Positions 46,033 through 56,898 of a DNA stretch of 64,000 nt are shown here, piece after piece. Under the pieces are notes generated by a model, which did not search any database, was not told the origin of the DNA, and saw only the letters and a program-made list of their open reading frames with translations. Origin of the DNA: Plantago ovata (lineage: Eukaryota; Streptophyta; Magnoliopsida; Lamiales; Plantaginaceae); NCBI GenBank assembly GCA_028274465.1, contig CM051456.1, forward strand, positions 42,654,870 through 42,718,869, in the 5' to 3' direction. The position numbers and the translations under genes were made by a program. How positions within the stretch are numbered: position 1 is the first letter of the stretch; each line of letters opens with the position of its first letter.

Positions 46033-47646
46033 CATTAGTGGTAATGATCTCCTGTCCGACATGTGGAGGGACTATTATGGGGATTTCAATCCCGATAATT
46101 AGTCTTTTCACATGTCCGCTCTCAGCCGACCGAGGCCAAACCGTTCGGTAACATCTAGTATCACTTTTTATTTACTCATTTTCTTTTGCTAGGGACTAGC
46201 TTAAGTTTTATGAGGGGGATGGGATGTGAACCATGATGTTAAGTATTGTTTGGCTTTGTGATGTTGAGTATGGTATCTTGTTTCTTTGTTTACATTTGCA
46301 TTTGCATGTTTACTGCTTTCTTTGTTTTTTAGGTTGCATTCACTGCATTCATCCTAGGATAGTCTTGCATGTTTTATATGGAGTTTATTGCCGAATTGTT
46401 TGGAACTTTTTTATTGGGTAGATCAACTAACTATGCCATTAATCATATGTTCATTTCTATGAATTTGTTTGAGGTTTTTCTCGCTTGGCTTGTTACATTT
46501 ATGTATTGCACTTAGTTAAGCTTGGTAGTCTCGACATCACTTAGTGGTGTTTTCTCTACTGCGATTCACGAAGGCCTTTATAATAGGATGATGCATGTTA
46601 GGGTCTTATGGTTGTTTTCCTGAGTAATTATGTACCTAAGAGGCAACAAGTCTTCACCATGCTTTGAGATTGCTAAATGCCTAGGAAGGAGGTAGTGTGA
46701 GGTTGTGTGATCCTTTGTTTATAACCTATTCTTTCGAATAGGTTTGGGGAGGGGGTTACACCATCGTAGACTTGTTTTTCGTTTTTCATTTCCGTGTTGT
46801 GAGTTTATTTTTTCTTTCTCGTAAATTTTGTACTCCAACCTATTCTTTCGAATAGGTTTGGAGAAGTCGTTTGTGAGTCATTTTGTTTCTCTTTTCGTTA
46901 TGCTACTGTTGGCTAAAAAAAAAAACCGAAAAAAAAAAGAAAGAAAAATTCCTGGAAAAAAGAAAAAAAAGAAAAGAAAAAAAAGGAAAAAGACCCCAAA
47001 AAAGCAAAGAAGGGTCCAAAAAAAAAAGAAAGCCAAATAGCAGTTTAGCAAAGTGTTGTGTCTCATTTTCCAATTCTTGTAATGTTCGTAATCGTGTTGT
47101 AATTGTCTATTTTTTGTCTTCTGTTTTTGAGTGTCATCTGTTCTAGACCACCCTCGTCCTGCCATTCAGGAAGTGGTGAATAGCTTAAGACTTTACTTCA
47201 GAGATGGGTAGAATAGGGGAGTGTTATCTTTTATAGGGAACCCTCCTTCGTTTGATGAGAGCCAGTACTGGTTCGACCTCTTTGAGGGAAAGTCTTAAAC
47301 TTGGTGAACAGTAGTAAATCCTCAGTTTCATAGGCACGGGACAACCATTCGTATTCTAACATGTTTCATTACGTCGTCACTGACTAGGTCCAGGTAGAGA
47401 ATGTTACGAGAGACTATCTTGTCTTGACTTAAGTGCTTATGTGGATGTGTATGAGCAAATCGAGGCATTCTTCAATCTATATTCATGTTTTCATTTGTAT
47501 GGTTTTTGTTCATATATTTTTTGATAGATTCGGTAGATTAGTTCATTTTATTTGGCATGAGACTCCATTTTATGTGTTGCATTGTTTTTTGCATTAGAGT
47601 CTAGCTTAGTTGCTTGAGGACAAGCAAAGGTTCGGTTTGGGGAGTT
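46033..47646 (+). other. Athila-2 3' UTR and polypurine tract
   Basis: Hairpins at 46723-46744 and 46837-46858, both with perfect 9-bp stems aacctattc/gaataggtt and loop tttc. Purine-rich tract at about 46915-47040. Polypurine tract ggttcggtttggggagtt at 47629-47646. Confidence 0.85.
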
Positions 47647-48897
47647 TGATGAATGTGTATTTTAAACTTTCATTTAGGTCTTTTTCACCTATTTTAGCTA
47701 TCCTCTATGTTAATTTAGATATATTTTAGTGCATTTTATTAGAATAGTGTCACGTTTCCCTTTAGTTTTTATTTTACAGGTTTTGGTTGAAAAACGAGGT
47801 TTTCCGGGCAATTATATTGAAGTTGACAAGGAATTAGTGTTCCAGAAGCCTAATTGGAGTATCTGAAGGTTTCCGAATAGGATTTGAAGTCTAGGGGTCG
47901 AATCTGGAGTTAGAAGGCCACTAGAAGTCAGAAACCGAGTCCGAAAAGGGGAAGAAATCCAAAACGCGCAAAATCCTGAAATTTACTCCCGGGCGAATCG
48001 CCCGGGATGTGGGGCGAATCGCCCCACACCAGGCGACTCGCCCGGTGTGTGGGGCCCTTCGCCCCACACTAATTCAAACACTATATATAGTTGCTCAGTT
48101 TTTTTCCAATTTTCATACTTTTCCAGACCTATTCTCTCACCTTTCTCTGTAGTATTAGGTAGGAACTTCCCAGAGCCTGTTCTGGGGGTTCATAGCTTAG
48201 GAGATACTTTTTCATAGCAGTTTGGAGCTTGTAAGATCGCGATTCTTCGGAGACTGACAACCTTCGGTAACATTGTATCTTACAGTTTTTCTACTTATTT
48301 TTATATATCTCTCATCATGTTTTCATTCATTCGTGGTATGATTTCTGTTGATTGCATGACAACTATGAGTAGCTAAACTTCTCGTTGATGATAGTATGTG
48401 AATTCTTAGCGAAGGGTTGATAATAATGCTAATGGCTATATCGCGCATTATACTCCGTGTTATTGCTTTATTTCTTTGATCTATCAAAATCTCTATCTTC
48501 CTATTGTTGATTAATTATTGCGCACAATTGGACAATTTAATAGTCTTTGACCTATCCAAATCTATATCTTCGTAGTGTTTGATAATTACAACAGGACATT
48601 TAATTGATCAAAGATCTCCATGCAAAACCGAGGAATTTATGCATGATTATTAACCCGTTATGCTTTGAAGGACCATACTATCACCAATCTCCATTATCTG
48701 TTAAGAAAAACCTTTGCTATATCGTCTGCTATTTTTATATTCTAAATTAGATTAGATAAAGCTAGTTATAGTCCTTAGAGATCGACACTCGAGGTTATTC
48801 TACCGCTACACTACGGTTTTCGTTGTAGTTGTGAATTGCCTTTGGCTAAATAACAAATTTATTTGATTAATTGAATCTGACAAATTCGTGATCATCA
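47647..48897 (+). repeat. Athila-2 3' LTR
   Basis: LTR of 1251 bp. U3 GC module at about 47990-48068 with gggcgaatcgcccggg and ggggcgaatcgcccc, TATA box at about 48080-48090. Followed by gaaac. Confidence 0.95.
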
Positions 48898-48902
48898 GAA
48901 AC

Positions 48903-49377
48903 CCATTGCCAATCAAGAAATATGTATGCAATATGGGAAGAACCTTCTACAAGAAGAATGTACTTAAGACTGCTGGCAAGAAACTTGAAAAATCTAAGAA
49001 GACAACAGCTGCAAATGTTGTCAGCACAAGCCAGGAAGAAAGGTATACAACAGCTGCAAATGTCACCACTCAGCTACTTAGAGATGAAACTGCTGTAGAT
49101 AGTGGTGACAGAGATGAAACTGCTCTAGATGGTGATCATGCTGACACCACTACACCCGTTGCTGAAAATGCAACTACTGACGCCGCTGCTGGGAAACTGG
49201 AAAAATCAAAGAAGAAAAAGAGGAAAGCTGATGATGACACTCAGACTGCAGCGTCATCAGCAAACCCCGTCCCCAAGAGAAAAAGGACCACTAATCCTAG
49301 AAAGAAAACACTGGCTCGCAAGTCAGTTCCAATAGTCCATGATCTCTGGGACGATTCCCAAGCAGTTGCTGAAAAGC
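48903..49377 (+). CDS. Sire-2 envelope-like ORF, middle part
   Basis: In-frame continuation of the ORF split at 37466. It is basic and low in complexity: KKLEKSKK, two TTAAN repeats, RDETAVDSGDRDETALDGDH, then basic clusters (KLEKSKKKKRKADD, PKRKRTTNPRKK) that look like nuclear localisation signals. It is open to 49377, where Athila-4 inserted after the third base of AAG; the rest lies beyond the window. With the first part it gives over 450 codons without a stop, unlike Sire-2 gag and pol. Confidence 0.72.
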
Positions 49378-50614
49378 TGATGAATGTGTATTTTACACTT
49401 TCATTCGAGTCTTTTTCACCTATTTTAGCTATCCTCTATGTTAATTTAGCTATATTTTAGTACATTTTATTAGAATAGTGTCACGTTTCCCTTTAGATTT
49501 TATTTTACAGGTTTTGGTTGAAATTCGGAGATTTCTGGGCAATTATATTGAAGTTGACAAGGAATTGGTGTTCCAGAAGCCTATTTGGAGTATCTGAAGG
49601 TTTCCGGATAGGATTTGGAGTCTAGGGGTCGAATCTGGAGGTTAGAAGGCCATTAGAAGTCTAAAACCGAGTTCGAAAAGGTGAAGAAATCCAAAACCGC
49701 GTCGAAAACGCGGAATTCCGCGAAAAAAGCGTGGGGCGAACCGCCGCGGGCTAATTTCGGGCCTATATATAGTGCTCAGTTTTCTCTCCGAAAATCATAT
49801 CTTTCCAAGCCTACTTTCTCACCTCTCTCTATCGTTTTAGGTAGGAACTTCCCGGGGCCTGTCCTGGGAGTTCCATAGCTTAGGGGATACTTTTTCATAG
49901 CAGATTGGAGCGCGTAGGATCGCAATCATCCGGAGATTGACAACCTTCGGTAACTTTGTATCTTACAGTTTTTATCTACTTATTTTATCTTCTTTCAATA
50001 TGTTTTCTTCTATGATTTCTATTGATTGCATGCCTATTATGAGTAGCTAAACTTATCATTGGTGGTAGTATGTGAATTCTTAGTGAGGGAAGATAATCAT
50101 GCTAATGGCTATATCGCGCATTATAGTCCATGTCATTGCTTTATTTCGTTGATCAGTTGTAACCAAAATTCTCGTATGTTGTATTGATCATTATGCACAA
50201 TTGGACACTAGTCGACCATCAGACCAATTATATTCGTAGTGTTGAATAATTACGGAACACATTAGGACAGCAGTGTTGACTAGTCAGACCAGATTATCTT
50301 CGTAGTGCTTAATACTTGCAACCGGACACTAGATTGATTCAAAGATCTCTATGCAAGACCGAGGAATTATGCATGATTATCGACCCATTATGCTAAGAAG
50401 GACCATACTATCACCAATCTTCATTATCTGCTTGAAACCCCCTTTTGCTTTCTATCTGCTGTTTTATATTCTTAATTAGATTTGATAAAGCTAGTATAGT
50501 CCTGAGAGAACGACACTCGAGTCATTCTACTACTACACTACTGTTTTCGTTGTAGTTGTGGATTGCCTTTGGCTAAATTACAAATTTATTTGACTGAATC
50601 TGACACGTTCATCA
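49378..50614 (+). repeat. Athila-4 5' LTR
   Basis: LTR of 1237 bp. Its GC module is short (gtggggcgaaccgccgcggg, about 49731-49750), directly before the TATA box cctatatatag near 49762. It ends cgttcatca. Confidence 0.95.
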
Positions 50615-50617
50615 AAT

Positions 50618-50635
50618 TGGCGCCGTTGCCGGGGA
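50618..50635 (+). other. Athila-4 primer binding site
   Basis: tggcgccgttgccgggga, the tRNA-Asp-type primer site of Athila, three bases after the LTR. Confidence 0.95.
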
Positions 50636-50886
50636 CTATACTCCTTTTTTTCTATTTAATTTGTTTTTACAGCTTTAGATTCCTAATTCTATTAGTTTTA
50701 GTTTTTCTTTTTAATCTCTCTCTGATACTGCTTTCCTAGTCTGTTCTAATCACCTTTCCTAGTCTGTTTCTAATACTCCTTTCCTAGCTTTAGTAGTATT
50801 CGATATCCAGAAATTTTCTCGATTTTCAAAATTTCTAACGAGGCTAATTTTTAGTTTTGAGTTACTCCTGATACAGATTTCCAGGT

Positions 50887-51736
50887 ATGACGACCTTAAA
50901 AGCCCGCTTGACACCGACGTTCTCGCAAGTCAGGAGGGGGTCAGCTATATACTTGGAAGAAGAGTTATCGGGGTACGAGGTAACAAGTACCATAGTGAGA
51001 AGGATACCAAGGTTCGAAGAAGGAGAGGATATGAATCCAATAAGCTTCATCAGATCCTATGAAGAGGAGATAGCAAAAGTTCCCGCAAAGGGGTTCACCG
51101 AGGATCAAATATGCAGAAAATTATTTCCTTTTGCTTTGGGATATGAACCGAGGATATGGATAGCAAGGTTAGCACCAGGATCACTGAAGACCTGGAGCCA
51201 AGTAGTAGAGGAGTTCTTGGCACGTTTCATGCCTTACCATGAGACAATTGCACTACGGAATCGGATCGAATACTTCAAGCAAGGAGAATACGAGCGGTTC
51301 TGTGACACCTATGAACGTTTTAAGCTGTATAAACGTGAGTGCCCCCACCACCGTTTCGACGATGGGGAGCTGATTTGGTTTTTTGTTGGAGGACTACGAG
51401 ATGAAGTTAGGCTTCAAATAGATGGGATATGTGGAGGTTTGGAAGAATGTACAGTTGAAGAGGCAGTGAAGGTCTTTCAAACGTACGCCAATGGATCTGC
51501 ACAATCCGAGAAAATAATGTCGAACGAAGTCGCCAACATATACTCAAATCAAGACGAAACTGAGGGGGTATACGACAGGTATTCTGAGGACGAAGACCTC
51601 AGTGAGGAGGAGGAACTTGCATTTTACGCAGGAATCAAAGCCATTGAGAATGTCTTCGAAGTAGCACACGCAGGGCAGGTTGAGAACAATCTTCGCATCG
51701 AGATGGCTTTTGAAGCGATCGAAGTAACTGAGCAAC
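50887..51736 (+). CDS. Athila-4 gag, N-terminal part
   Basis: Starts MTTLKARLTPTFSQVRRGSA. The Gag core lies at about residues 60-190: FIRSYEEEIAKVPAKGFTED, WIARLAPGSLKTWSQVVEEF, RFCDTYERFKLYKRECPHHRF, WFFVGGLRDEVRLQID. An acidic segment (YSEDEDLSEEEEL) and a helical part follow. Athila-5 inserted inside the Leu codon at 51736; the gene resumes at 58163 in frame. The core belongs to the same superfamily as the Athila-5 Gag but is a different protein. Confidence 0.92.
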
Positions 51737-52976
51737 TGATGAATGTGTATTTTACACTTTCATTCGAGTCTTTTTCACCTATTTTAGCTATCCTCTATGT
51801 TAATTTAGCTATATTTTAGTACATTTTATTAGAATAGTGTCACGTTTCCCTTTAGTTTTTATTTTACAGGTTTTGGTTGAAATTCGGAGATTTCTGGGCA
51901 AATATATTAAAGTTGACAAGGAATTGGTGTTCCAGAAGCCTATTTGGAGTATCTGAAGGTTTCCGGATAGGATTTGGAGTCTAGGGGTCGAATCTGGAGG
52001 TTAGAAGGCCATTAGAAGTCTGAAACCGAGTCCGAAAAGGTGAAGAAATCCAAATCCGCATCGAAAAACGCGGAATTCCACGAAAAAGGCGGGGGGCGAA
52101 CCGCCCCAGAGAAATTTCGGGGCCTATATATAGAGCTCAGTTTTTCTCCGAAAATCAGATCTTTCAAAATCTACTTTCTCACCTCTCTCTATAGTTTTAG
52201 GTAGGAACTTCCCGGGGCCTGTCCTGGGAGTTCCGTAGCTTAGGGGACACTTTTTCATAGCAGTTTGGAGCTCGTAGGACCGCAATCATCCGGAGATTGA
52301 CAACCTTCGGTAACTTTGTATCTTACAGTTTTAACTACTTATTTTATTTATCTTTCAATATGTTTTCTTCTATGATTTCTATTGATTGCATGCCTATTAT
52401 GAGTAGCTAAACTTATCATTGGTGGTAGTATGTGAATTCTTAGTGAGGGAAGATAATCATGCTAATGGCTATATCGCGCATTATACTCCGTGTCATTGCT
52501 TTATTTCGTTGATCAGTTGTAACCAAAATTCTCGTATGTTGTATTGATCATTATGCACAATTGGACACTAGTCGACCATCAAACCAATTATATTCGTAGT
52601 GTTGAATAATTACGGAACACATTAGGACAGCAGCGTTGACTAGTCAGACCAGATTATCTTCGTAGTGCTTAATACTTGCAACAGGACCCTAGATTGATTC
52701 AAGGATCTCTATGCAAGACCGAGGAATTTATGCATGATTATCGACCCATTATGCTAAGAAGGACCATACTATCACCAATCTCCATTATCTGCTAGAAAAC
52801 CCCTATTGCTATTTATCTGCTGTTTTATATTCCCTTGTTAAATAGATTAAGCTAGTTATAGTCCTGAGAGAACGACACTCGAGTCATTCTACTACTACAC
52901 TACGGTTTTCGTTGTAGTTGTGGATTGCCTTTGGCTAAATAACAAATTTATTTGATTGAATCTGACACGTTCATCA
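51737..52976 (+). repeat. Athila-5 5' LTR
   Basis: LTR of 1240 bp. GC module ggggggcgaaccgcccc at about 52092-52108, TATA box cctatatatag near 52124. It ends cgttcatca. Confidence 0.95.
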
Positions 52977-52979
52977 AAT

Positions 52980-52997
52980 TGGCGCCGTTGCCGGGGA
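52980..52997 (+). other. Athila-5 primer binding site
   Basis: tggcgccgttgccgggga, the tRNA-Asp-type site, three bases after the LTR. Confidence 0.95.
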
Positions 52998-53145
52998 CTA
53001 TACTCCTTTTTTCTGTTTAATTTGTTTATATTTACAGCTTTAGATTCCTAATTCTTTTAGTTTTAGTTTTCCTTTTTAATCTCTCTCTGATACTGCTTTC
53101 CTAGTTTGTCTCTAATCACTTTTCCTAGTCTGTCACAGATAGTGT

Positions 53146-54861
53146 ATGCCGCATACACGTTCTGCAGGAACACCGCTTGCTGATTCAATTGCTGAGATCG
53201 ATAGAGTCTACCACCAGAGAAGGCGACTACTTGAAAGGCGCGCACTAGAGGAAATAGAGGAAACCGATTTCTCTGAATCTCTAATTAGTCTATTCAAGGA
53301 AATCGACGGAATGGCAGAAGCTAGACCACTGAAGGCATGGGTACAACCCACCAAGGATCGTATGAGGGGACGGGCGATAGTTCTTTCGTCTGCAACCCGA
53401 GATCTGGAGATCAAGAACCACGCATTCCAACAACTTCCGAGGTTCTATGGCTTATCAAGGGAAGATGTGATGGGGTACTTGAACGATATCGATGATTTCG
53501 TCAACCAACTCCCACGACCCGGAGCTGACATAACAACGGATGAGTTAACGATGAAGGTTTTTGCTATGGGACTTGGCGACAGAGCCAAGTCATGGCTGAG
53601 TTCTCTACCAGCCGGCTCGCTGGACACATGGGAAAAGGTTTTTTCAACTTTCATGGAGAAATACTTCCCTCACACCTTGACTACCGCGTTAAAGGCGCAA
53701 ATCACTGGATTCAAGCAGGACTATGATGAGACCATCTACACCGCGTTCGAGAGGTTCCAAGATCTCACGAACAAGTGTCCTCACCATGGTTTTGAACTTT
53801 CTCACCTAGTCCAACTCTTCTACAATGGACTAACCTTCGAGAACCAACAAGTGGTGGATTTCCAATGCCGAGGCAATATTTGGGAGGAAACCGCAGAAGC
53901 CGTTTGGGCTGTTTTCGAAAGGCTTGCTAAGGGTTCGCAGTTCAAGGACCCGAGAGCAACGGTTAGGAGACGTGGACCTGAAGCTCCACCGACTCAAGAA
54001 GCCCCTATGTACAGGGGGAATGGGATTCAATTCGAGTGCTTTACCAACGAATTGAAGCAAGTCCTCAAGAGCGCCACCGGAACGACTGTTTCGAACGAAG
54101 TATGCCGAGTATGCAAGAACTATGGGCATGGGGCTCATATGTGTAGATCGGAGCTGGCATACGATGATGGCAACTGGGCTCGAGGAGGCGAAGAAGAAGC
54201 CTTTGCTACGGAGTTTGGTACTCAAGAAGTTAGCTACGGACAAGACGGTAGGAATCCTCGAGGGGGATTCTGGAGAAGAGGATACCGCAACAATCAAGGA
54301 TATGCACCGGCTAACCAGACTTATGGACCTAACCAAGACCGTAGTCGGCTAAACTATGGTAATGACCACTGCGAAAACCCTGCTCCAAAAGAGCCACCAA
54401 AGTCGAAGTCGGCTCAACTGATGGAGAACTTGCAAAAGATGGTCGATCACACACAAAGTTTTCTGAAATGTTATGAAGAAGACTCCGAGAAGACTAGGGC
54501 AAGGCTCGATAGGTTGGAAGAGAGCACTAGGCTTGCCCATCAAAAGTTGCAAGAGTTGATCGACCGAGGAGCAAGTAGAGAACAAGGCAAACTGCCTAGC
54601 AACACTGTAAAGTCGAAATTTGCTGGTGATGAACCTGACGAAATCACCATCAGGAAGGCCGTTAGGTGCGAGTGTTGCATGAAGGAAGAACTTCTACAGG
54701 CTGAGGAAGAAGAGGAGGACCTTGGTTCTGACGCAAGTGATGAGGAGCAAGAGGATCCCGAACCACTCCCTAAAAGTTTCGATGTTAAGGTAGGGATCGG
54801 CGAGCTTGAAGATGTCCGTGCCACACTAGACACGGGATCCTACTCAAACATAATTCTTTGA
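53146..54861 (+). CDS. Athila-5 Gag with start of protease
   Basis: ORF of 571 codons from MPHTRSAGTPLADSIAEID. Gag core at about residues 95-250 (LPRFYGLSREDVMGYLNDID, SWLSSLPAGSLDTWEKVFST, CPHHGFELSHLVQLFYNGL). A perfect CCHC zinc knuckle (CRVCKNYGHGAHMC) starts near residue 320. A Gly/Arg-rich segment and a helical region (about 430-480) follow, then an acidic stretch (EEEEEDLGSDASDEEQED) and a retropepsin-like start with ATLDTGSYSNII near the end. The TGA at 54859-54861 follows from a one-base loss; the protease continues in another frame. Confidence 0.9.
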   Translation: MPHTRSAGTPLADSIAEIDRVYHQRRRLLERRALEEIEETDFSESLISLFKEIDGMAEARPLKAWVQPTKDRMRGRAIVLSSATRDLEIKNHAFQQLPRFYGLSREDVMGYLNDIDDFVNQLPRPGADITTDELTMKVFAMGLGDRAKSWLSSLPAGSLDTWEKVFSTFMEKYFPHTLTTALKAQITGFKQDYDETIYTAFERFQDLTNKCPHHGFELSHLVQLFYNGLTFENQQVVDFQCRGNIWEETAEAVWAVFERLAKGSQFKDPRATVRRRGPEAPPTQEAPMYRGNGIQFECFTNELKQVLKSATGTTVSNEVCRVCKNYGHGAHMCRSELAYDDGNWARGGEEEAFATEFGTQEVSYGQDGRNPRGGFWRRGYRNNQGYAPANQTYGPNQDRSRLNYGNDHCENPAPKEPPKSKSAQLMENLQKMVDHTQSFLKCYEEDSEKTRARLDRLEESTRLAHQKLQELIDRGASREQGKLPSNTVKSKFAGDEPDEITIRKAVRCECCMKEELLQAEEEEEDLGSDASDEEQEDPEPLPKSFDVKVGIGELEDVRATLDTGSYSNIIL

Positions 54862-55103
54862 ATGTGTTTGAAAAGAGTAACCTTGGAAAACTGTCTGAGG
54901 AAAGGGCTATTGTGCGACTGGCAGATGGATCATTTATGAGACCCGAAGGAGTTGTGAAAAATGTGTTGGTCAAGATTGGTGGAGCATCCGTTTACACCAA
55001 TTTTGTAGTTATGCCGGCGTCTGCACCTGGAACGGGGGATGTCATACACTTAGGGCAACCATTCTTGACTAAACTACGCTCCGTGATGGACATCTACCAA
55101 TGA
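54862..55103 (+). pseudogene. Athila-5 protease, frameshifted continuation
   Basis: Continues the aspartic protease domain in the next frame: NVFEKSNLGKLSEERAIVRL, MRPEGVVKNVLVKIGG, FVVMPASAPGTGDVIHLGQPFL, the usual order of a plant retropepsin (LADGS, VLVKIG, LGQPFL). It stops at 55101-55103, with recognisable downstream sequence (CTIEVDGKQHVLHAIPDPPDP) to about 55290. No RT follows. Confidence 0.82.
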
Positions 55104-56898
55104 ACTTGCACCATCGAAGTGGACGGAAAGCAACACGTGTTGCATGCCATACCTGATCCACCTGATCCGCCCGATATTTCTTTCACTACTCACTACTGTG
55201 GTCTTGCAGCCTATATTCTTTCTTATTCACAGGTTCATGGCATGGAGAGGAGATCAATGAAGGGGAAGCCTAGTACCCGCAAAAAGAAGAGATAGGCTCA
55301 GACAGTAGTCGAGTCAAAGACTTTAAACAATGGCGCTATCCGGGAGGCAACCCGGAGATTTTATCGCTTTCTTTACCGCTTTAATTTTATCTCACGAGTT
55401 TGATTGAGTATTATAGGTCACTTATACAAGCATTAGCTCTCACCTTGGATCCACTTTCGGCGTTCGGGACGAGAGACGACGTTCAGGTTTGGGGAGGAGG
55501 TTATCGCTGGTTATCTCTACACTTATCTTGCTTATGAAAAACTCGTGAAATTTTTTGCATTTGCACGTTTACTGCTTTCTTAGATTTTTTAGGTTGTATT
55601 TCACTACATTCATCCTAGGATAGTCTTGCATGTTTTATATGGAGTTTATTGCCGAATTTTTTGAACTTTTTTATTGGGTAGATCAGCTAGCTATGCCATT
55701 AATCGTATGCTTCATCTCTATGAATTTGTTTGAAGTTTTTCTCGCTTGACTTGTCACATTTATGTATTGCACTTAGTTGAGCTAGGTAGTCTCGATATCA
55801 CTTAGTGGTGTTTTCTCTACTACGGTTCACGAAGGCCTTTATAATAGGATGATGCATGTTAGGGTCTTATGGTTGTTTTCCCGAGTAATTATGTACCTAA
55901 GAGGCAACAAGTCTTCACCATGCTTTGAGATTGCTAAATGCCTAGGAAGGAGGTAGTGTGAGGTTGTGTGATCCTTTGTTTATAACCTATTCTTCAGAAT
56001 AGGTTTGGGGAGGGGGTTACACCATCGTTAGACTTGTTTGTTTTTTTCATTTTCGTATCGCGAATTTATTTTCCTTTTTCCTTAAATTTTGTACTCCAAC
56101 CTATTCTTTCGAATAGGTTTGGGGAAGTCGTGTGAGTCTTTTTGTTTCTCTCTTTGTTATGCTACTGCTGGCTAGAAAAAAATCGAAAAAAAAGAAAGAA
56201 AAATTCCAGAAAAAAAGAGGAAAAAGAAAAGAATCTGGAAAGAAAAAAAGAAAAGACCCCAAAAAAAGCAAAGAAGGATCCAAAAAAGAAAGCCAAATAG
56301 CAGTTTAGCAAAGTGTTGAGTCTTTTCCATTTTTGTGATGTTCGTATTCGTGTTTTCTATTTTTTATCTTTTTTGTCTCGAGAGTCATCTGTTCTAGACC
56401 ACCCTCGTCCTGCCATTCAGGAAGTGGTGAATAGCTTAAGACTTTACTTGAGAGATGGGTAGAATAGGGGAGTGTTATCTTTTATAGGGAACCCTCCTTC
56501 GTTTGATGTGAGCCAGTACTGGTTCGACCTCTTTTGAGGAAAAGTCTTAACATGGTGGAATGGTAGTAAGTCCTCAGTTTCATAGGCACGGGGCAACCAT
56601 TCCTATCTTAGCAAGCATCATTACGTCGTCACTGACTAGGTCCAGGTAGAGAATGTTACGAGAGACTATCTTGTCTTGACATAAGTGCTTATGTGGATGT
56701 GTATAAGTCAATCGAGGTATTCTTCAACATATATTCATGCTTTGATTTATATGGTTTTTGTTCATATGTTATTTGGTAAATTCAGTAGATTAGTTCATTT
56801 TATTTGGCATGAAACTCCATTTTTGTGTCTTGCATGTTTTTTGTATTAGAGTCTAGCTTAGTTGCTTGAGGACAAGCAAAGGTTCGGTTTGGGGAGTT
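55104..56898 (+). other. Athila-5 3' UTR and polypurine tract
   Basis: After the protease remnant, from tcacgagtttgattgagt (55394) it matches the Athila-4 3' UTR. Hairpins at 55984-56005 and 56098-56119, purine-rich tract at about 56170-56300, polypurine tract ggttcggtttggggagtt at 56881-56898. Confidence 0.85.

Larger units (their letters stand above)
37467..48897 (+). mobile_element. Athila-2: non-autonomous Athila with gag only
   Basis: Element with target duplication gaaac (37462-37466 and 48898-48902), inserted in the Sire-2 envelope-like ORF. Removing the nested Athila-3 leaves about 5.36 kb: 5' LTR (37467-38252 plus 44320-44796), primer site, one gag-like ORF (45124-46032), 3' UTR, polypurine tract, 3' LTR (47647-48897). 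No protease, RT or integrase. It fits the TR-GAG type described in plants: LTR elements with only gag, mobilised by a relative. Confidence 0.93.
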
